A stretch of 64,000 bases of DNA, from positions 868,001-932,000 of the forward strand of contig CAWCPQ010000001.1 of the NCBI GenBank assembly GCA_963797535.1, read 5' to 3'. Numbering within the stretch: the first letter of the stretch is position 1; each line of letters opens with the position of its first letter. Shown one piece after another: positions 34,503 to 45,105 of this stretch. The position numbers were made by a program, and so were the translations under genes. Origin of the DNA: JAWWOL01 sp963797535 (GTDB taxonomy: Bacteria > Actinomycetota > Actinomycetes > JAWWOL01). The notes beneath the pieces were generated by a model. It worked only from the letters and a program-made list of their open reading frames with translations. It did not search any database and was not told the origin of the DNA.

Positions 34503-34739
34503 ATGAAGACGATGACGTGCAAGCAGCTGGGCGGGCCGTGTGACCTGCAGCTGCACGGGGACAACGCCAACGACGTGATCAAGGCACAGGACCAGCACCT
34601 CAAGGATGCCGTGGCCGCAGGCGATGCTTCTCACGAGAGCGCACTGCACGACATGAAGGGCCGGTGGAAGAACCCGCTGGCCGGCATGGGGTGGTACCGC
34701 AAGGCCAAGCGCGACTTCGCGGCTCTGCCCGAAGCCTGA
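34503..34739 (+). CDS. DUF1059-like small protein
   Basis: The 78-residue protein starts MKTMTCKQLGGPCDLQLHGD, with the Lys/Cys-rich start and the GPCD segment of the DUF1059 family. The second half has the His and Met residues (HESALHDMKGRWKNP) conserved in its small relatives. The ATG has AAAGGG upstream. It follows the VOC gene by 26 bases, so these are probably one transcript. The role is unknown. Confidence 0.8.
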   Translation: MKTMTCKQLGGPCDLQLHGDNANDVIKAQDQHLKDAVAAGDASHESALHDMKGRWKNPLAGMGWYRKAKRDFAALPEA

Positions 34740-34764
34740 TGGTGGCTTCGCAGTCGACCCGCAC

Positions 34765-37110
<2,346 letters not shown>

Positions 37111-37136
37111 CCGGGAAGGAGGGCCGGCGTCCGAGG

Positions 37137-37775
37137 TCAGTCCTTGCGCCCGCTGACGGCGAGAGTCGCACCGATACCGATCATGGCCATCCCACCCATA
37201 CCGCCAACGGCGGCCAGGCGACGCGGCGACCGAGCCAGCCAGTCCCGCGCGGTGCCGGCGACGACTGCCCACACGCTGTCGGAGACCAGGGCAATGGCAG
37301 GGAAGAGCACGCCCAGCACGAGCAGCTGAGTCGTCACGGATCCGGAGCCCCTGTCAACGAACTGGGGGAGCGCCGCGGCGAAGAACACGATGGTCTTGGG
37401 ATTGGTCAGACCGACGACGAAGCCCTCGGCCAGCACTCGACGATCGCGGATCCTGCGGTGCTGCACAGCAACCGCTTCGGTCAGCGACCGGCGGTGCCGA
37501 ATGGCCTGAGCTCCCAGAAAGATCAGGTAGGCCGCGCCGCCCAGCTTGATCGCGCTGTAGGCCTCGGAGGACCGTTGTACGAGGGCGCCGATCCCCACTG
37601 CCACGGCGAGCACCTGCACGTAGGCGCCGCACGCGTTGCCGACAACGGTGAGCAGCGCGCCTCGCTTTCCTATGGTCAGTGCCCTGCTCACCGTGAACAG
37701 CACGCTCGGCCCCGGCACCACGATGAGTACCAGCGAGGTGAGGGCGAAGGCCAGCAGGCGACCGGAGTTGGGCAC
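37137..37775 (-). CDS. LysE/RhtB family exporter
   Basis: From the GTG at 37775 the product is 212 residues with six predicted helices. It begins MPNSGRLLAFALTSLVLIVV and carries the family motif VVPGPSVLFTVSRALTIGKR; a longer in-frame frame to 38033 has non-protein-like sequence. The second motif GFVVGLTNPKTIVFFAAALP is the conserved NPK segment. LysE-superfamily members export amino acids such as lysine, homoserine or threonine; the substrate is unknown. It converges on the UvrA-like gene. Confidence 0.87.
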   Translation of the reverse strand: MPNSGRLLAFALTSLVLIVVPGPSVLFTVSRALTIGKRGALLTVVGNACGAYVQVLAVAVGIGALVQRSSEAYSAIKLGGAAYLIFLGAQAIRHRRSLTEAVAVQHRRIRDRRVLAEGFVVGLTNPKTIVFFAAALPQFVDRGSGSVTTQLLVLGVLFPAIALVSDSVWAVVAGTARDWLARSPRRLAAVGGMGGMAMIGIGATLAVSGRKD

Positions 37776-38022
37776 CCCCCGAGCGTAACCGCGATGGGTG
37801 GGCGGGTCAGGCGTGCGACTCGGTGGGCCCGGGGCTGAGCGCCACCGCGAAGCACAGAACAGAGATGACGAGGGCGTTCGGCCCCTGGAGCACCTGCTCG
37901 CAGTGGCTGCTCGAGGCGAAGTTGCCGAGGTACGGCGGACAATGGCCCCGGTTGGCGGGTGGCGGGCCCTGTGTCCTTTACCTTCGTGGGGACACCGCGC
38001 CAACACTCCGAAGGGAAACGAC

Positions 38023-38346
38023 ATGGCCTTCAAGGACCAGCCTTCTTACATCATCAAGATGCGAGCGAAGCCCGGAAATGGCGACCGACTGTTCGAGCTG
38101 GCGACGGCCGGAATGCAGAAGTCGAACTCTTCCGACCGGTTCATCATGTTGCGGGAGGACGCCGACCCCGACGTGCTCTGGAACATCGAGGTGTTCCGCT
38201 CCGTCGAAGCCAAAGACGCATACGAGACCAGCGACATGGCGGATGAGTTGCGCGACGAGATCATCGACCTTCTCGCCGAGCCGCCGATGCGCATCGCGGC
38301 GCACCCGTACTCGGCCATCCCTGTCCTGTCCGGCGACGAGGGCTGA
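38023..38346 (+). CDS. Antibiotic-biosynthesis-monooxygenase (ABM) domain protein
   Basis: The 107-residue protein fits the ABM fold: SYIIKMRAKPGNGDRLFELA (strand 1 and helix), SSDRFIMLREDADPDVLWNI and EVFRSVEAKDAYETSDMADE. Members include quinol monooxygenases (YgiN-like) and small heme or substrate-binding proteins. The ATG follows GAAGGGAAACGAC, a good ribosome-binding stretch. It converges on the ABC permease gene and diverges from the LysE exporter gene. Confidence 0.75.
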   Translation: MAFKDQPSYIIKMRAKPGNGDRLFELATAGMQKSNSSDRFIMLREDADPDVLWNIEVFRSVEAKDAYETSDMADELRDEIIDLLAEPPMRIAAHPYSAIPVLSGDEG

Positions 38347-38478
38347 GCAGCCTCGCCAGGAGCAGCGGGCCCAACGGGGCTCAAGTGCCGATAACCGACA
38401 TTATGTCAACTAGTGAGGCGGATGCCACCTCTGCCCCATTGGCATCAGGCCAACGGTGCGGTGATCCTTGAGCTTCCG

Positions 38479-40995
38479 CTACTCCCCGGACGTCAACTCG
38501 TCGGCCGGGTTGCGGCGCAGCAGGGCTCGTGCTGGGACGAAAATTGCGACCACACCAAGCAGGACTGCCCACAGCACCACGCCGACGTAGGTCAGCGGCA
38601 CGATGGTCGGCGTCACGTTGCTGGTCATCCCGATGCTGAACCCGGTGAGGGTCGACCATGATGCAATCGTTGCGAGCCCGAACGCGAGAACGACGACCAG
38701 CGCAAGTTCCCACCGAAGCATGCTCTTTACCTGTCGCGATGTGGCGCCGGTGAGGCGGAGCAACGAGAACTCCCGTGATCGGCCGGTGGTTGCCATCACC
38801 ATGGTGTTGACAACGGCAATGCCACAGAACGCCACAACTAGGGCGAGGAATACCAGGTTGGCCGCGTTCCCGGCGCTCTGCTGGTCGCTGAGCACCTGCC
38901 GGTAGCCGGACCGGTTGACCAACCGCAGACCAGCGTACGGGCTGAGCTCGTCTGAGAGCGTGGCCCGATTCACCGAGCCCTTGATGTACACGGACTGCGC
39001 CAACGGGGTGTCAACGTGCCGGACCAGTTGGTCAAAGCTCATCAGCGTGTCGCCGAACCCGAGCCCCCGCCGGTAGATCGCGACCAGCGTGAACGACGCC
39101 TTGCTGCCGTCGCCGAGTGTGGCCTCGACCCTGTCGCCAACGTGGCGACCCTGCGCGGCTAGGGTGCTCATCGCGATGTCACCGTCGCGCAGGCTGGCTA
39201 TTGAGCCGGACGAGACCTCCGGGTTGATCGCGTCGGTCAATCGCTGGCCGCTCAAGCCCTGAGTGGAGCGTCTGTCACGACCGACCCAGATGGTGGACGC
39301 CACCACGCTGATCGACGCCGAGACGCCCTTACTCGACTGGACCTGCGCGACCGCGGCAGCTGGGACACCGGGCCCGCTGGATCCGACCACCCAGTCGGCG
39401 GACAATCCGTCGCGCACCTGCGCCTGCTTCGCGGCGCCCAGGGTGGTGGGGACGAACAGGATCGTCACTGTCATCCCGATCAGGAGAGCCAGCGGAGTGA
39501 CGGCCGCAGCCGTCCGGCGGCTGTACATCCGCGAGTTGGTCTCGGCCAGGAACCCGCCGACGCGTGAGGCCCGCCACATGACCCCCAGGATGGCTCCCCC
39601 AGTACTCGCGAGGAAGGGGCCGAGCAGGGCGAACCCGATCATCCACAGCAGCACACACAGGTAGGTGACGGGTATCGCGGCCGGTTCGGTGTGCAGCTTG
39701 GTGAGTAGTAGCGACACCCACACGGCGCCGGAGATGGCAACAAGGCCAGCCATGGTTGGACCGAGGGCGACCGTACGCTGCTCGAGGCTCGCTTCCGACA
39801 GGGCCTCGGCCGGGCGAATGCGAGTGACCCGCCGCGCTGAGATCCGTGATGCGACCACCGCGGCGAGCAACGTGACGAGCGCGCTTCCGATGAGCGGGAA
39901 TGGGCTGTGAGCCAAACGGATGGCATCCGGCACCGTCCCGTACGCGACGAACTCCCGATGGATCAGGTTCGCCAAGGGCAGCCCCGCAACGGCGCCGGAC
40001 GTTCCGGCAAGAAGACCCAGTACTAAGGCCTCGCGGTTGATCAGCCGACGCACCTGACGCGGTGTCGCGCCAATCGCACGGAGCAGCGCGAGCTCGCGAT
40101 AACGCTGCTGGATCGACAACGTGAAAGTGCCGACGACCACCAGCACCGCGATGATCACCGCCGTGCCACCGATGGCACCACTCATGCTGATCAGCCGAGT
40201 CTTGGCTGCTGCCGCGCCCGGCAACGCCGCTGCGCCGCGGTCGTTGCCGACCACCACTTTCGCAGTCGTGCCATCCAGCGCATGGCGCACGGCATCAGCG
40301 CTCGCCCGGAACACGCCGAAGGCATCCACGGAGTCACCGTGTGCAGCTAGCTTGGTGGCCTCGGGCTCGGAGAAGAACATCGCCGACTCCCGGGTCACCG
40401 ACGAGTGCGCGCGTGCGATGCCCGAGACGGTAAACGTCGCCGGGGCCCCCGAGGCCTGCACACCGATCCGGTCGCCGACGACGACGCCCGCCCTGGCAGC
40501 GAGGGTGGAATCCAGGACGACATCGCTGTTTGAGCGCGGCGCGCGCCCGGACGTGATGTTGTACGGGGTGAGCTGGGCGGACGACCAGTTGTGGCCGTAG
40601 GTCGGCGTGTCGTCACCGACGTCGATGAACTCGTGATCGGAGCGGAACAGCGCGGCGGCGAATGTCCGGTCACTGACGACGGCGGCACCGCTGACGGTGC
40701 CGAGCCGGGCACCGACCGATGCCGGCAGCCAGACTCTCTCGGCCAGGTCTTTGGATTTGACCTTCTTCTTCGTCTTGCCGTGTTTGTGCTTGACGTCGAT
40801 CCAGTGGATTTGCTGGTCACCGGTGACGACAACCGGCGCACCGGCGAAACGGCCTGGCGGGATCGTTCCCCGCAGGCCAGTTTCCAGCAGCACTCCGCAT
40901 GCGCAGACCATCGCTGCTGCGCAGAACAACGCGAGGAAGCCGCCGAACGCGGAGCCTTTGCGGTTGCGCAGCGACGCCAACGCCATGCGCAACAT
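38479..40995 (-). CDS. ABC transporter permease (FtsX/MacB type)
   Basis: The 838-residue protein has four-plus-four membrane segments typical of large FtsX-domain permeases. The N-terminal helix begins MLRMALASLRNRKGSAFGGF, a long extracellular part follows, then a FtsX core (IIAVLVVVGTFTLSIQQRYR, LALLRAIGATPRQVRRLIN) and a second copy near the C-terminus (GIAVVNTMVMATTGRSREFS, LLRLTGATSRQVKSMLRWEL). These systems often expel antimicrobial peptides, lipids or lipoproteins rather than import. Start and upstream stop share one base (TGATG) with the ATPase gene. Confidence 0.88.
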   Translation of the reverse strand: MLRMALASLRNRKGSAFGGFLALFCAAAMVCACGVLLETGLRGTIPPGRFAGAPVVVTGDQQIHWIDVKHKHGKTKKKVKSKDLAERVWLPASVGARLGTVSGAAVVSDRTFAAALFRSDHEFIDVGDDTPTYGHNWSSAQLTPYNITSGRAPRSNSDVVLDSTLAARAGVVVGDRIGVQASGAPATFTVSGIARAHSSVTRESAMFFSEPEATKLAAHGDSVDAFGVFRASADAVRHALDGTTAKVVVGNDRGAAALPGAAAAKTRLISMSGAIGGTAVIIAVLVVVGTFTLSIQQRYRELALLRAIGATPRQVRRLINREALVLGLLAGTSGAVAGLPLANLIHREFVAYGTVPDAIRLAHSPFPLIGSALVTLLAAVVASRISARRVTRIRPAEALSEASLEQRTVALGPTMAGLVAISGAVWVSLLLTKLHTEPAAIPVTYLCVLLWMIGFALLGPFLASTGGAILGVMWRASRVGGFLAETNSRMYSRRTAAAVTPLALLIGMTVTILFVPTTLGAAKQAQVRDGLSADWVVGSSGPGVPAAAVAQVQSSKGVSASISVVASTIWVGRDRRSTQGLSGQRLTDAINPEVSSGSIASLRDGDIAMSTLAAQGRHVGDRVEATLGDGSKASFTLVAIYRRGLGFGDTLMSFDQLVRHVDTPLAQSVYIKGSVNRATLSDELSPYAGLRLVNRSGYRQVLSDQQSAGNAANLVFLALVVAFCGIAVVNTMVMATTGRSREFSLLRLTGATSRQVKSMLRWELALVVVLAFGLATIASWSTLTGFSIGMTSNVTPTIVPLTYVGVVLWAVLLGVVAIFVPARALLRRNPADELTSGE

Positions 40996-41759
40996 CAGCC
41001 GCCCCCCGCGAGGCGGTTCATACGCTCTGCGATCTGCTCGACTCGCAGGCTCCGGCTGATCTCGACAACGCGGCCGTCGGCCAGAAAGACAACCGCATCC
41101 GCGTAGGACGCCGCGATCGGGTCGTGCGTGACCATCACCGTCGTCAGTCCTGTGGCGTCGACGGTGTCACGCAGCAGCGACAAGATGTCACGGGTGGTTC
41201 TTGAGTCGAGCGCGCCAGTCGGCTCGTCGGCGAAAACAACTTCGGGTTGCGTGATGAGCGCGCGAACGATCGCGACCCGCTGCTGCTGCCCACCGGACAG
41301 CTGGGCTGGCCGGTGCCCGGCCCGATCAGCCAGCCCGACCCGGTGCAAGATATCGGCCAATTGCTTTCTGTCGACGCGTTTGCCGGCCAGTCGCAGTGGC
41401 AGTGTGATGTTCTGCCGAACGGTCAAGGCCGGCACGAGATTGAAGGCTTGGAACACGAACCCGATGTCGCGGCGGCGCAGGACCGTCAGTTTCGACTCCG
41501 ACATCGTCGTGAGCTCCGTGCCTGTCGAACCGAAAAGCACCGATCCGGACGTCGGCCGGTCCAAACCCGCTGCACAGCGCAGCAGTGTGCTTTTGCCGGA
41601 TCCGGATGGACCCATGATGGCCGTGAACGTGCCCCGCTGGATCCTGAGGTCGACCTCGCACAACGCGTCCACCTGTCCATCGCCACGCCCGAAGCGCTTG
41701 CTCACCGAGGCCAAACGGACAGCGTCTGCCGTCGATCCGGACCTGTCTGGTGTGTTCAT
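40995..41759 (-). CDS. ABC transporter ATPase (MacB/LolD type)
   Basis: The 254-residue ATPase has Walker A GPSGSGKST, the family segment LRRRDIGFVFQAFNLVPALT, signature LSGGQQQRVAIVRAL, Walker B VVFADEPTGALD and the switch His in VMVTHD. GFVFQAFNL followed by a short spacer is typical of ATPases paired with FtsX-like permeases. It starts 12 bases after the regulator gene and overlaps the permease, so regulator, ATPase and permease form one operon. Confidence 0.92.
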   Translation of the reverse strand: MNTPDRSGSTADAVRLASVSKRFGRGDGQVDALCEVDLRIQRGTFTAIMGPSGSGKSTLLRCAAGLDRPTSGSVLFGSTGTELTTMSESKLTVLRRRDIGFVFQAFNLVPALTVRQNITLPLRLAGKRVDRKQLADILHRVGLADRAGHRPAQLSGGQQQRVAIVRALITQPEVVFADEPTGALDSRTTRDILSLLRDTVDATGLTTVMVTHDPIAASYADAVVFLADGRVVEISRSLRVEQIAERMNRLAGGG

Positions 41760-41771
41760 CCAACCCTCCCT

Positions 41772-42365
41772 CTAACTGGAAGCGGGCCCCTCCTGGTCGA
41801 CCGTCTGCGGCATCGGAAACACCAGCAGTCGGGTAGCTACGGTGCGCGCCCCCGCTGGTGCCTCGGGGCGCTGCCGGTAGCGGTTCAGCAAAGCGACGTA
41901 GGCGTCGAAGAACTCATGCACCTCGTCGGCGGCGAGCCGAATGGCGCCACGGGACGTCAGCGACGCATCCGCCCACTCGGCGTCTTCGTCACCGTGTTGG
42001 TAACGCAAGAACTCGTCGAGGTCATCGGCCAGCTCCAAGCGCACTGCCTCGTCCAGGACCGACCGCAACACCGGGCCCTGCACCGAACGCGGTGGCAGCC
42101 GCAGGTCGCGCTGCGGTGCGCGCCACCACCGCTCCCGACCATGTGCCAGTCCGGGCACCTCCTCGACGAATCCGATCTTTGCCAGCTCGCGCAGGTGGTA
42201 GCTCGTCGCGCCTGTGTTCAGGTTGAGCGCACGCGCCAGCCCCGCCGACGTCGCCGGCCCGTGCAGACCCAGGTACTGCAGCAACCGCTGCCGGCGCGGA
42301 TGTGCCAGCGTCCTGACCGTGTCCAGATCCGAGAGCTCGACACGGCGCACGGCCCTACGAGTCAT
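41772..42365 (-). CDS. ArsR-type winged-helix regulator of the ABC transporter operon
   Basis: From the ATG at 42365 the protein is about 197 residues. The winged helix is TVRTLAHPRRQRLLQYLGLH with LARALNLNTGATSYHLRELA as recognition region, and a helical C-terminus follows. It resembles ArsR-family proteins that control multidrug transporters. The start is chosen because TATTGT lies seven bases upstream (leaderless), while an in-frame GTG at 42374 sits inside the operator. Three TTGTGC-type sites overlap its promoter, so it probably represses its own operon. Confidence 0.85.
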   Translation of the reverse strand: MTRRAVRRVELSDLDTVRTLAHPRRQRLLQYLGLHGPATSAGLARALNLNTGATSYHLRELAKIGFVEEVPGLAHGRERWWRAPQRDLRLPPRSVQGPVLRSVLDEAVRLELADDLDEFLRYQHGDEDAEWADASLTSRGAIRLAADEVHEFFDAYVALLNRYRQRPEAPAGARTVATRLLVFPMPQTVDQEGPASS

Positions 42366-42370
42366 ACCAT

Positions 42371-42404
42371 GCACAATACCTTGTGCACAGCGATTTGTGC
42401 ACAG
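42371..42404. promoter_or_regulatory. Operator of TTGTGC repeats over the ArsR-type promoter
   Basis: GCACAA-TACC-TTGTGC (42371-42386) is a perfect inverted repeat. TTGTGCACAG occurs at 42381-42390 and again at 42395-42404. The -10 candidate TATTGT (42373-42378, minus) lies inside the first repeat, so a bound repressor would cover the polymerase site. Confidence 0.7.
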
Positions 42405-42459
42405 GTCCCGGCGTTCCGGCCCGGCGCCCCGGCCGCAGGACGTCCCGTGCGCAGGTGCC

Positions 42460-42474
42460 TCTGCTCTGAGCAGA
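42460..42474. promoter_or_regulatory. PopR-box-like palindrome ahead of popR
   Basis: TCTGC-TCTGA-GCAGA is a 15-bp palindrome centred about 48 bases upstream of the popR start. The same TCTGC-N5-GCAGA design occurs ahead of the clpP operon at 44154-44183. Confidence 0.72.
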
Positions 42475-42503
42475 AATCGGCCCTGGCAGTGGGCGCGTCG
42501 TTC

Positions 42504-42509
42504 TACGAT
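42504..42509 (+). promoter_or_regulatory. -10 hexamer TACGAT for leaderless popR
   Basis: TACGAT followed by five bases (CGGGC) and the ATG at 42515. Confidence 0.45.
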
Positions 42510-42514
42510 CGGGC

Positions 42515-42886
42515 ATGGCCGATTTCGACGTGACGGTGGACATCAAGGCACTGATGGGGCGCGATGGTGCAGCCGTCGAAAAGCCCGGTACGCGTGAGCC
42601 CCTATGGAGAAGCGTGCTCGGTGAACGTCTCCGAGACATCCGCCACGACCGCGGTGAGACGCTGGGCGATACCGCGACCCGTGCCGGTGTCTCCCCTCAG
42701 TACCTCTCGGAAATGGAACGCGGTCTGAAGGAACCCTCCAGCGAGATGATTGCCGCTGTTGCCGGCGCCTTGGACATCACCCTCGGGGACCTGACCCTCG
42801 AGATCGCCGAACGCCTGGCCACCGTGCAGCCCGCGTCTTCCCCGCAGGCCTCGCTCGGCCAGTTCCACCTCGCACTCGCTGCCTGA
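42515..42886 (+). CDS. popR: PopR/ClgR-type XRE activator of clpP genes, ending in LALAA
   Basis: The 123-residue protein has an XRE helix-turn-helix (VLGERLRDIRHDRGETLGDT, then TRAGVSPQYLSEMERGLKEP), with the ERGxKEPSSE segment of the ClgR/PopR group. A short C-terminal tail ends FHLALAA. PopR in Streptomyces activates the clpP3-clpP4 operon and is itself degraded by ClpP through its terminal Ala residues; the LALAA end here resembles the ssrA ALAA degron. It converges on the clpP operon with 11 bases between the stops. Palindromes of the PopR-box type lie ahead of both. Confidence 0.85.
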   Translation: MADFDVTVDIKALMGRDGAAVEKPGTREPLWRSVLGERLRDIRHDRGETLGDTATRAGVSPQYLSEMERGLKEPSSEMIAAVAGALDITLGDLTLEIAERLATVQPASSPQASLGQFHLALAA

Positions 42887-42897
42887 TTCCGCAGGGC

Positions 42898-43485
42898 TCA
42901 TCGCTGCTCGATGACGTGATCCAGCAGTCCGTAGTCTCGCGCTGCTTCAGCGGTGAAGACGCGCGTGTGATCGGTGTCCGCGCGGAGCACTCCGACAGCT
43001 TGTCCGGTGTGACGAGCAAGCACCTCCTCGATACCCGCGCGCATCCTTACCACTTCGTCCGCCTGCAGAATCAGGTCAGGGATCGCTCCGCGACCCTGGG
43101 CGGCCGGCTGATGCAGCACGATCCGTGCATGAGGCAGAGATGACCGCTTGTCCTCCGCCCCCGCAGCGAGCAGCACGGCGCCCACACCAACGGCCTGTCC
43201 GACGCAGGTGGTGGCCACGTTGGAGCGGATGAACCGCATCGTGTCGTAGATGGCCAGCATGGCGCTGGGATCCCCGCCCTCGCAGTTGATGTACAGGTTG
43301 ACGTCCCCGTCAGGATTGTCCGACTCCAGATGAAGGAGCTGGGCGATCAGGGCGTTCGCAACGCCGGCGTCGATGGGGGTGCCGAGGTAGACGATCCGCT
43401 CGGTGAGCAGGTGGGAGTAGACATCCATGATCCGCTCACCGCGCGAGTGCTGAGCGATGACGTTGGGGATGGTGTAGGTGCTCAA
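42898..43485 (-). CDS. clpP: ClpP-like subunit without catalytic Ser (inactive partner)
   Basis: The TTG at 43485 overlaps the stop of the upstream clpP (TTGA) and has GGGGAG about six bases upstream. It is supported by the conserved N-terminus TIPNVIAQHSRGERIMDVYS. The 195-residue product keeps the ClpP core, but in CVGQAVGVGAVLLAAG residue 100 is Gly where active ClpP has the nucleophile Ser (CxGQAASMG). His125 is present. Position 174 reads Thr instead of the catalytic Asp. It should therefore be proteolytically dead, serving as a structural partner of the upstream subunit, as ClpR does in cyanobacteria. Confidence 0.9.
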   Translation of the reverse strand: MSTYTIPNVIAQHSRGERIMDVYSHLLTERIVYLGTPIDAGVANALIAQLLHLESDNPDGDVNLYINCEGGDPSAMLAIYDTMRFIRSNVATTCVGQAVGVGAVLLAAGAEDKRSSLPHARIVLHQPAAQGRGAIPDLILQADEVVRMRAGIEEVLARHTGQAVGVLRADTDHTRVFTAEAARDYGLLDHVIEQR

Positions 43486-44111
43486 CGGACTCCCCTATCG
43501 ATCGCTGCGCCGAAACCTGCCGTTGCGCGGCTCCGCGGTCTGTAGTCATCGAACGACTGAACGATGGTGTCGATGAATCCGTACGCCTGCGCTTCCTCGG
43601 CGGTGTACCAGTGATCGTGCAGCGAATCCTCAAAGATGCGTTCGACCTGTTGACCCGTGTCCTCAGCGATGAGTCCGAGCACCGTGTCCCGAGTGTGCCG
43701 CAGGTCGTCCGCCTGCAGCTCCACGTCGACGGCACTGCCACCAATGCCCGCTGAACCCTGGTGCATCAGCACCCTCGCATTGGGCAGAGCCTTGCGCTTG
43801 CCTTTGGTGCCAGCAGACAGCAGAAATTGTCCGGCGCTGTAGGCGATCCCGAACACCAGGGTGGAGACGTCGTTCGGAATCGTTCGCATGATGTCCCGGA
43901 TGGCCAGCATGGCTGGCACGGATCCGCCCGGTGAGTGGATCCACAGCGCTATGTCCGTCGCCGGATCCTCGGCAGCCAGGGCGATGAGCTGCGTGGCTAG
44001 CAGTGTCCCGTTGTCGTCATCGAGCGGACCATCCAGTACGAGGACGCGCCGTTCGTAGAACTCGCGGCGGACTGCGTTGGAGAACAACGGTGCCTTCGGT
44101 GATTCGCTCAT
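43482..44111 (-). CDS. clpP: ClpP protease subunit with intact triad
   Basis: From the ATG at 44111 (GGAGG six bases upstream) the product is 209 residues. The triad is intact: Ser92 in VFGIAYSAGQFLLSAG, His117 in ARVLMHQGSAG and Asp166 in SLHDHWYTAEEA. Together with the downstream inactive subunit it should form a mixed tetradecamer served by ClpX or ClpC. This is an additional clpP pair of the Streptomyces clpP3-clpP4 type, not the housekeeping clpP1P2. PopR-like boxes lie upstream at 44154-44183. Confidence 0.92.
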   Translation of the reverse strand: MSESPKAPLFSNAVRREFYERRVLVLDGPLDDDNGTLLATQLIALAAEDPATDIALWIHSPGGSVPAMLAIRDIMRTIPNDVSTLVFGIAYSAGQFLLSAGTKGKRKALPNARVLMHQGSAGIGGSAVDVELQADDLRHTRDTVLGLIAEDTGQQVERIFEDSLHDHWYTAEEAQAYGFIDTIVQSFDDYRPRSRATAGFGAAIDRGVR

Positions 44112-44153
44112 GCCCTCCAGACTGCATCCACATTCGGCTGTCGCGTGGCTCCT

Positions 44154-44183
44154 TCTGCCACCAGCAGATCCGCTCTCAGCAGA
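44154..44183. promoter_or_regulatory. Two abutting PopR-box-like palindromes ahead of the clpP operon
   Basis: TCTGC-CACCA-GCAGA (44154-44168) is followed directly by TCCGC-TCTCA-GCAGA (44169-44183), which has one mismatch. They lie 43-72 bases upstream of the clpP start. As I recall it, the Streptomyces PopR box is TCTGCC-N3-GGCAGA, also as an adjacent pair. Confidence 0.75.
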
Positions 44184-44253
44184 GTGACGGCACGACACAC
44201 CAGAGCATCCGCGCGTGCTCAGTCATCAACGGTCCAGGTCATGGCCAGTTGTG

Positions 44254-45105
44254 CTAGCTGCCGGCCGGCGAGTGCAACGCCCGCAGCACGGCAAGGTTGG
44301 CCGTCGTGATCCCGTCAACTCCCAGCCGTACCAGGGCGTCAACACGTTCGCCGTCATCCACGGTCCAGGCCATCACAGTGAGATCGTGTCCGTGCGCCCA
44401 CGTCACCAGGTCGGCGTTCACCAACCCCTGGAAGATCGACAAACCGTCGACCGCTGAGATCAACGTCGAGTCGGCCTTCAAGCGTGCCAGCGCAGCCGGG
44501 TTCGCGGCGCTGTACAGCAACGACACCGAAGGCACCGCCTTGTGGATGGTGAGCAGCGCTGTTCTGTCCGGGCTCGAGACCAGCGTGGGGCGGCGGGGGG
44601 TGCGCGTGTCCAGAAACGAGACGACCTGACGCAAATAGCCGGGGTCGTGACCCTTGAGGTCGAGCTTTGCCTCCGACCCACCGAGGTCTTGCCAGGCACT
44701 GCCGAGCGTCGAGCCTCGAAACAACAGCTTTGCCAGGCCCGGCAGGGGCTCTTGCGCACGGCCGGCCACCAGCCGACCCCGTGCCTCGATGACATCGATC
44801 TCGACCACGTCGGCTCCGGCTCGGATCGCCCCGCTGGCAGTTTTCGCGTTGTTGCCAGCGTTGTGGGCAATCCCCACTACGCGTGCCCCTGTGCCCGGCG
44901 GCAGCGTCATACCAAGCGGGCGGTCAATCTGACGTGGCGGCGCCGTGCCGACGTAGCCCTGCAGTCTCGGCCAACCCGCTGCGAGTGCCAGGCAACCAGC
45001 AAATACCAGGACTATGACGATGACGGCTGTGCGTCTCCTCACGAACCCATAGTGCTCTCCAATGTCTGCATGTGATCTTCCGGTCCACCCCTCCCCCTCA
45101 GACAA
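44254..45105 (-). CDS. Membrane-anchored glycerophosphodiester-phosphodiesterase-like protein
   Basis: The product is up to 283 residues. A TTG at 45105 overlaps the upstream stop; a GTG at 45042 (MRRRTAVIVIVLVFAGCLAL) is the alternative start, so the exact start is unsure. One N-terminal membrane helix is followed by a TIM-barrel domain of GDPD type: VVGIAHNAGNNAKTASGAIR, AGADVVEIDVIEARGRLVAG and MAWTVDDGERVDALVRLGVD, then GITTANLAVL. The usual HRG motif reads HNAG, so catalysis may be altered. It follows the DUF1479 gene. Confidence 0.75.
   Translation of the reverse strand: MSEGEGWTGRSHADIGEHYGFVRRRTAVIVIVLVFAGCLALAAGWPRLQGYVGTAPPRQIDRPLGMTLPPGTGARVVGIAHNAGNNAKTASGAIRAGADVVEIDVIEARGRLVAGRAQEPLPGLAKLLFRGSTLGSAWQDLGGSEAKLDLKGHDPGYLRQVVSFLDTRTPRRPTLVSSPDRTALLTIHKAVPSVSLLYSAANPAALARLKADSTLISAVDGLSIFQGLVNADLVTWAHGHDLTVMAWTVDDGERVDALVRLGVDGITTANLAVLRALHSPAGS

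Noticed and set aside
38401..38478. Terminator hairpin TTGGC/GCCAA between the ABM and permease genes
   Set aside because: The stem is only five base pairs and has no T-run; too weak to call.
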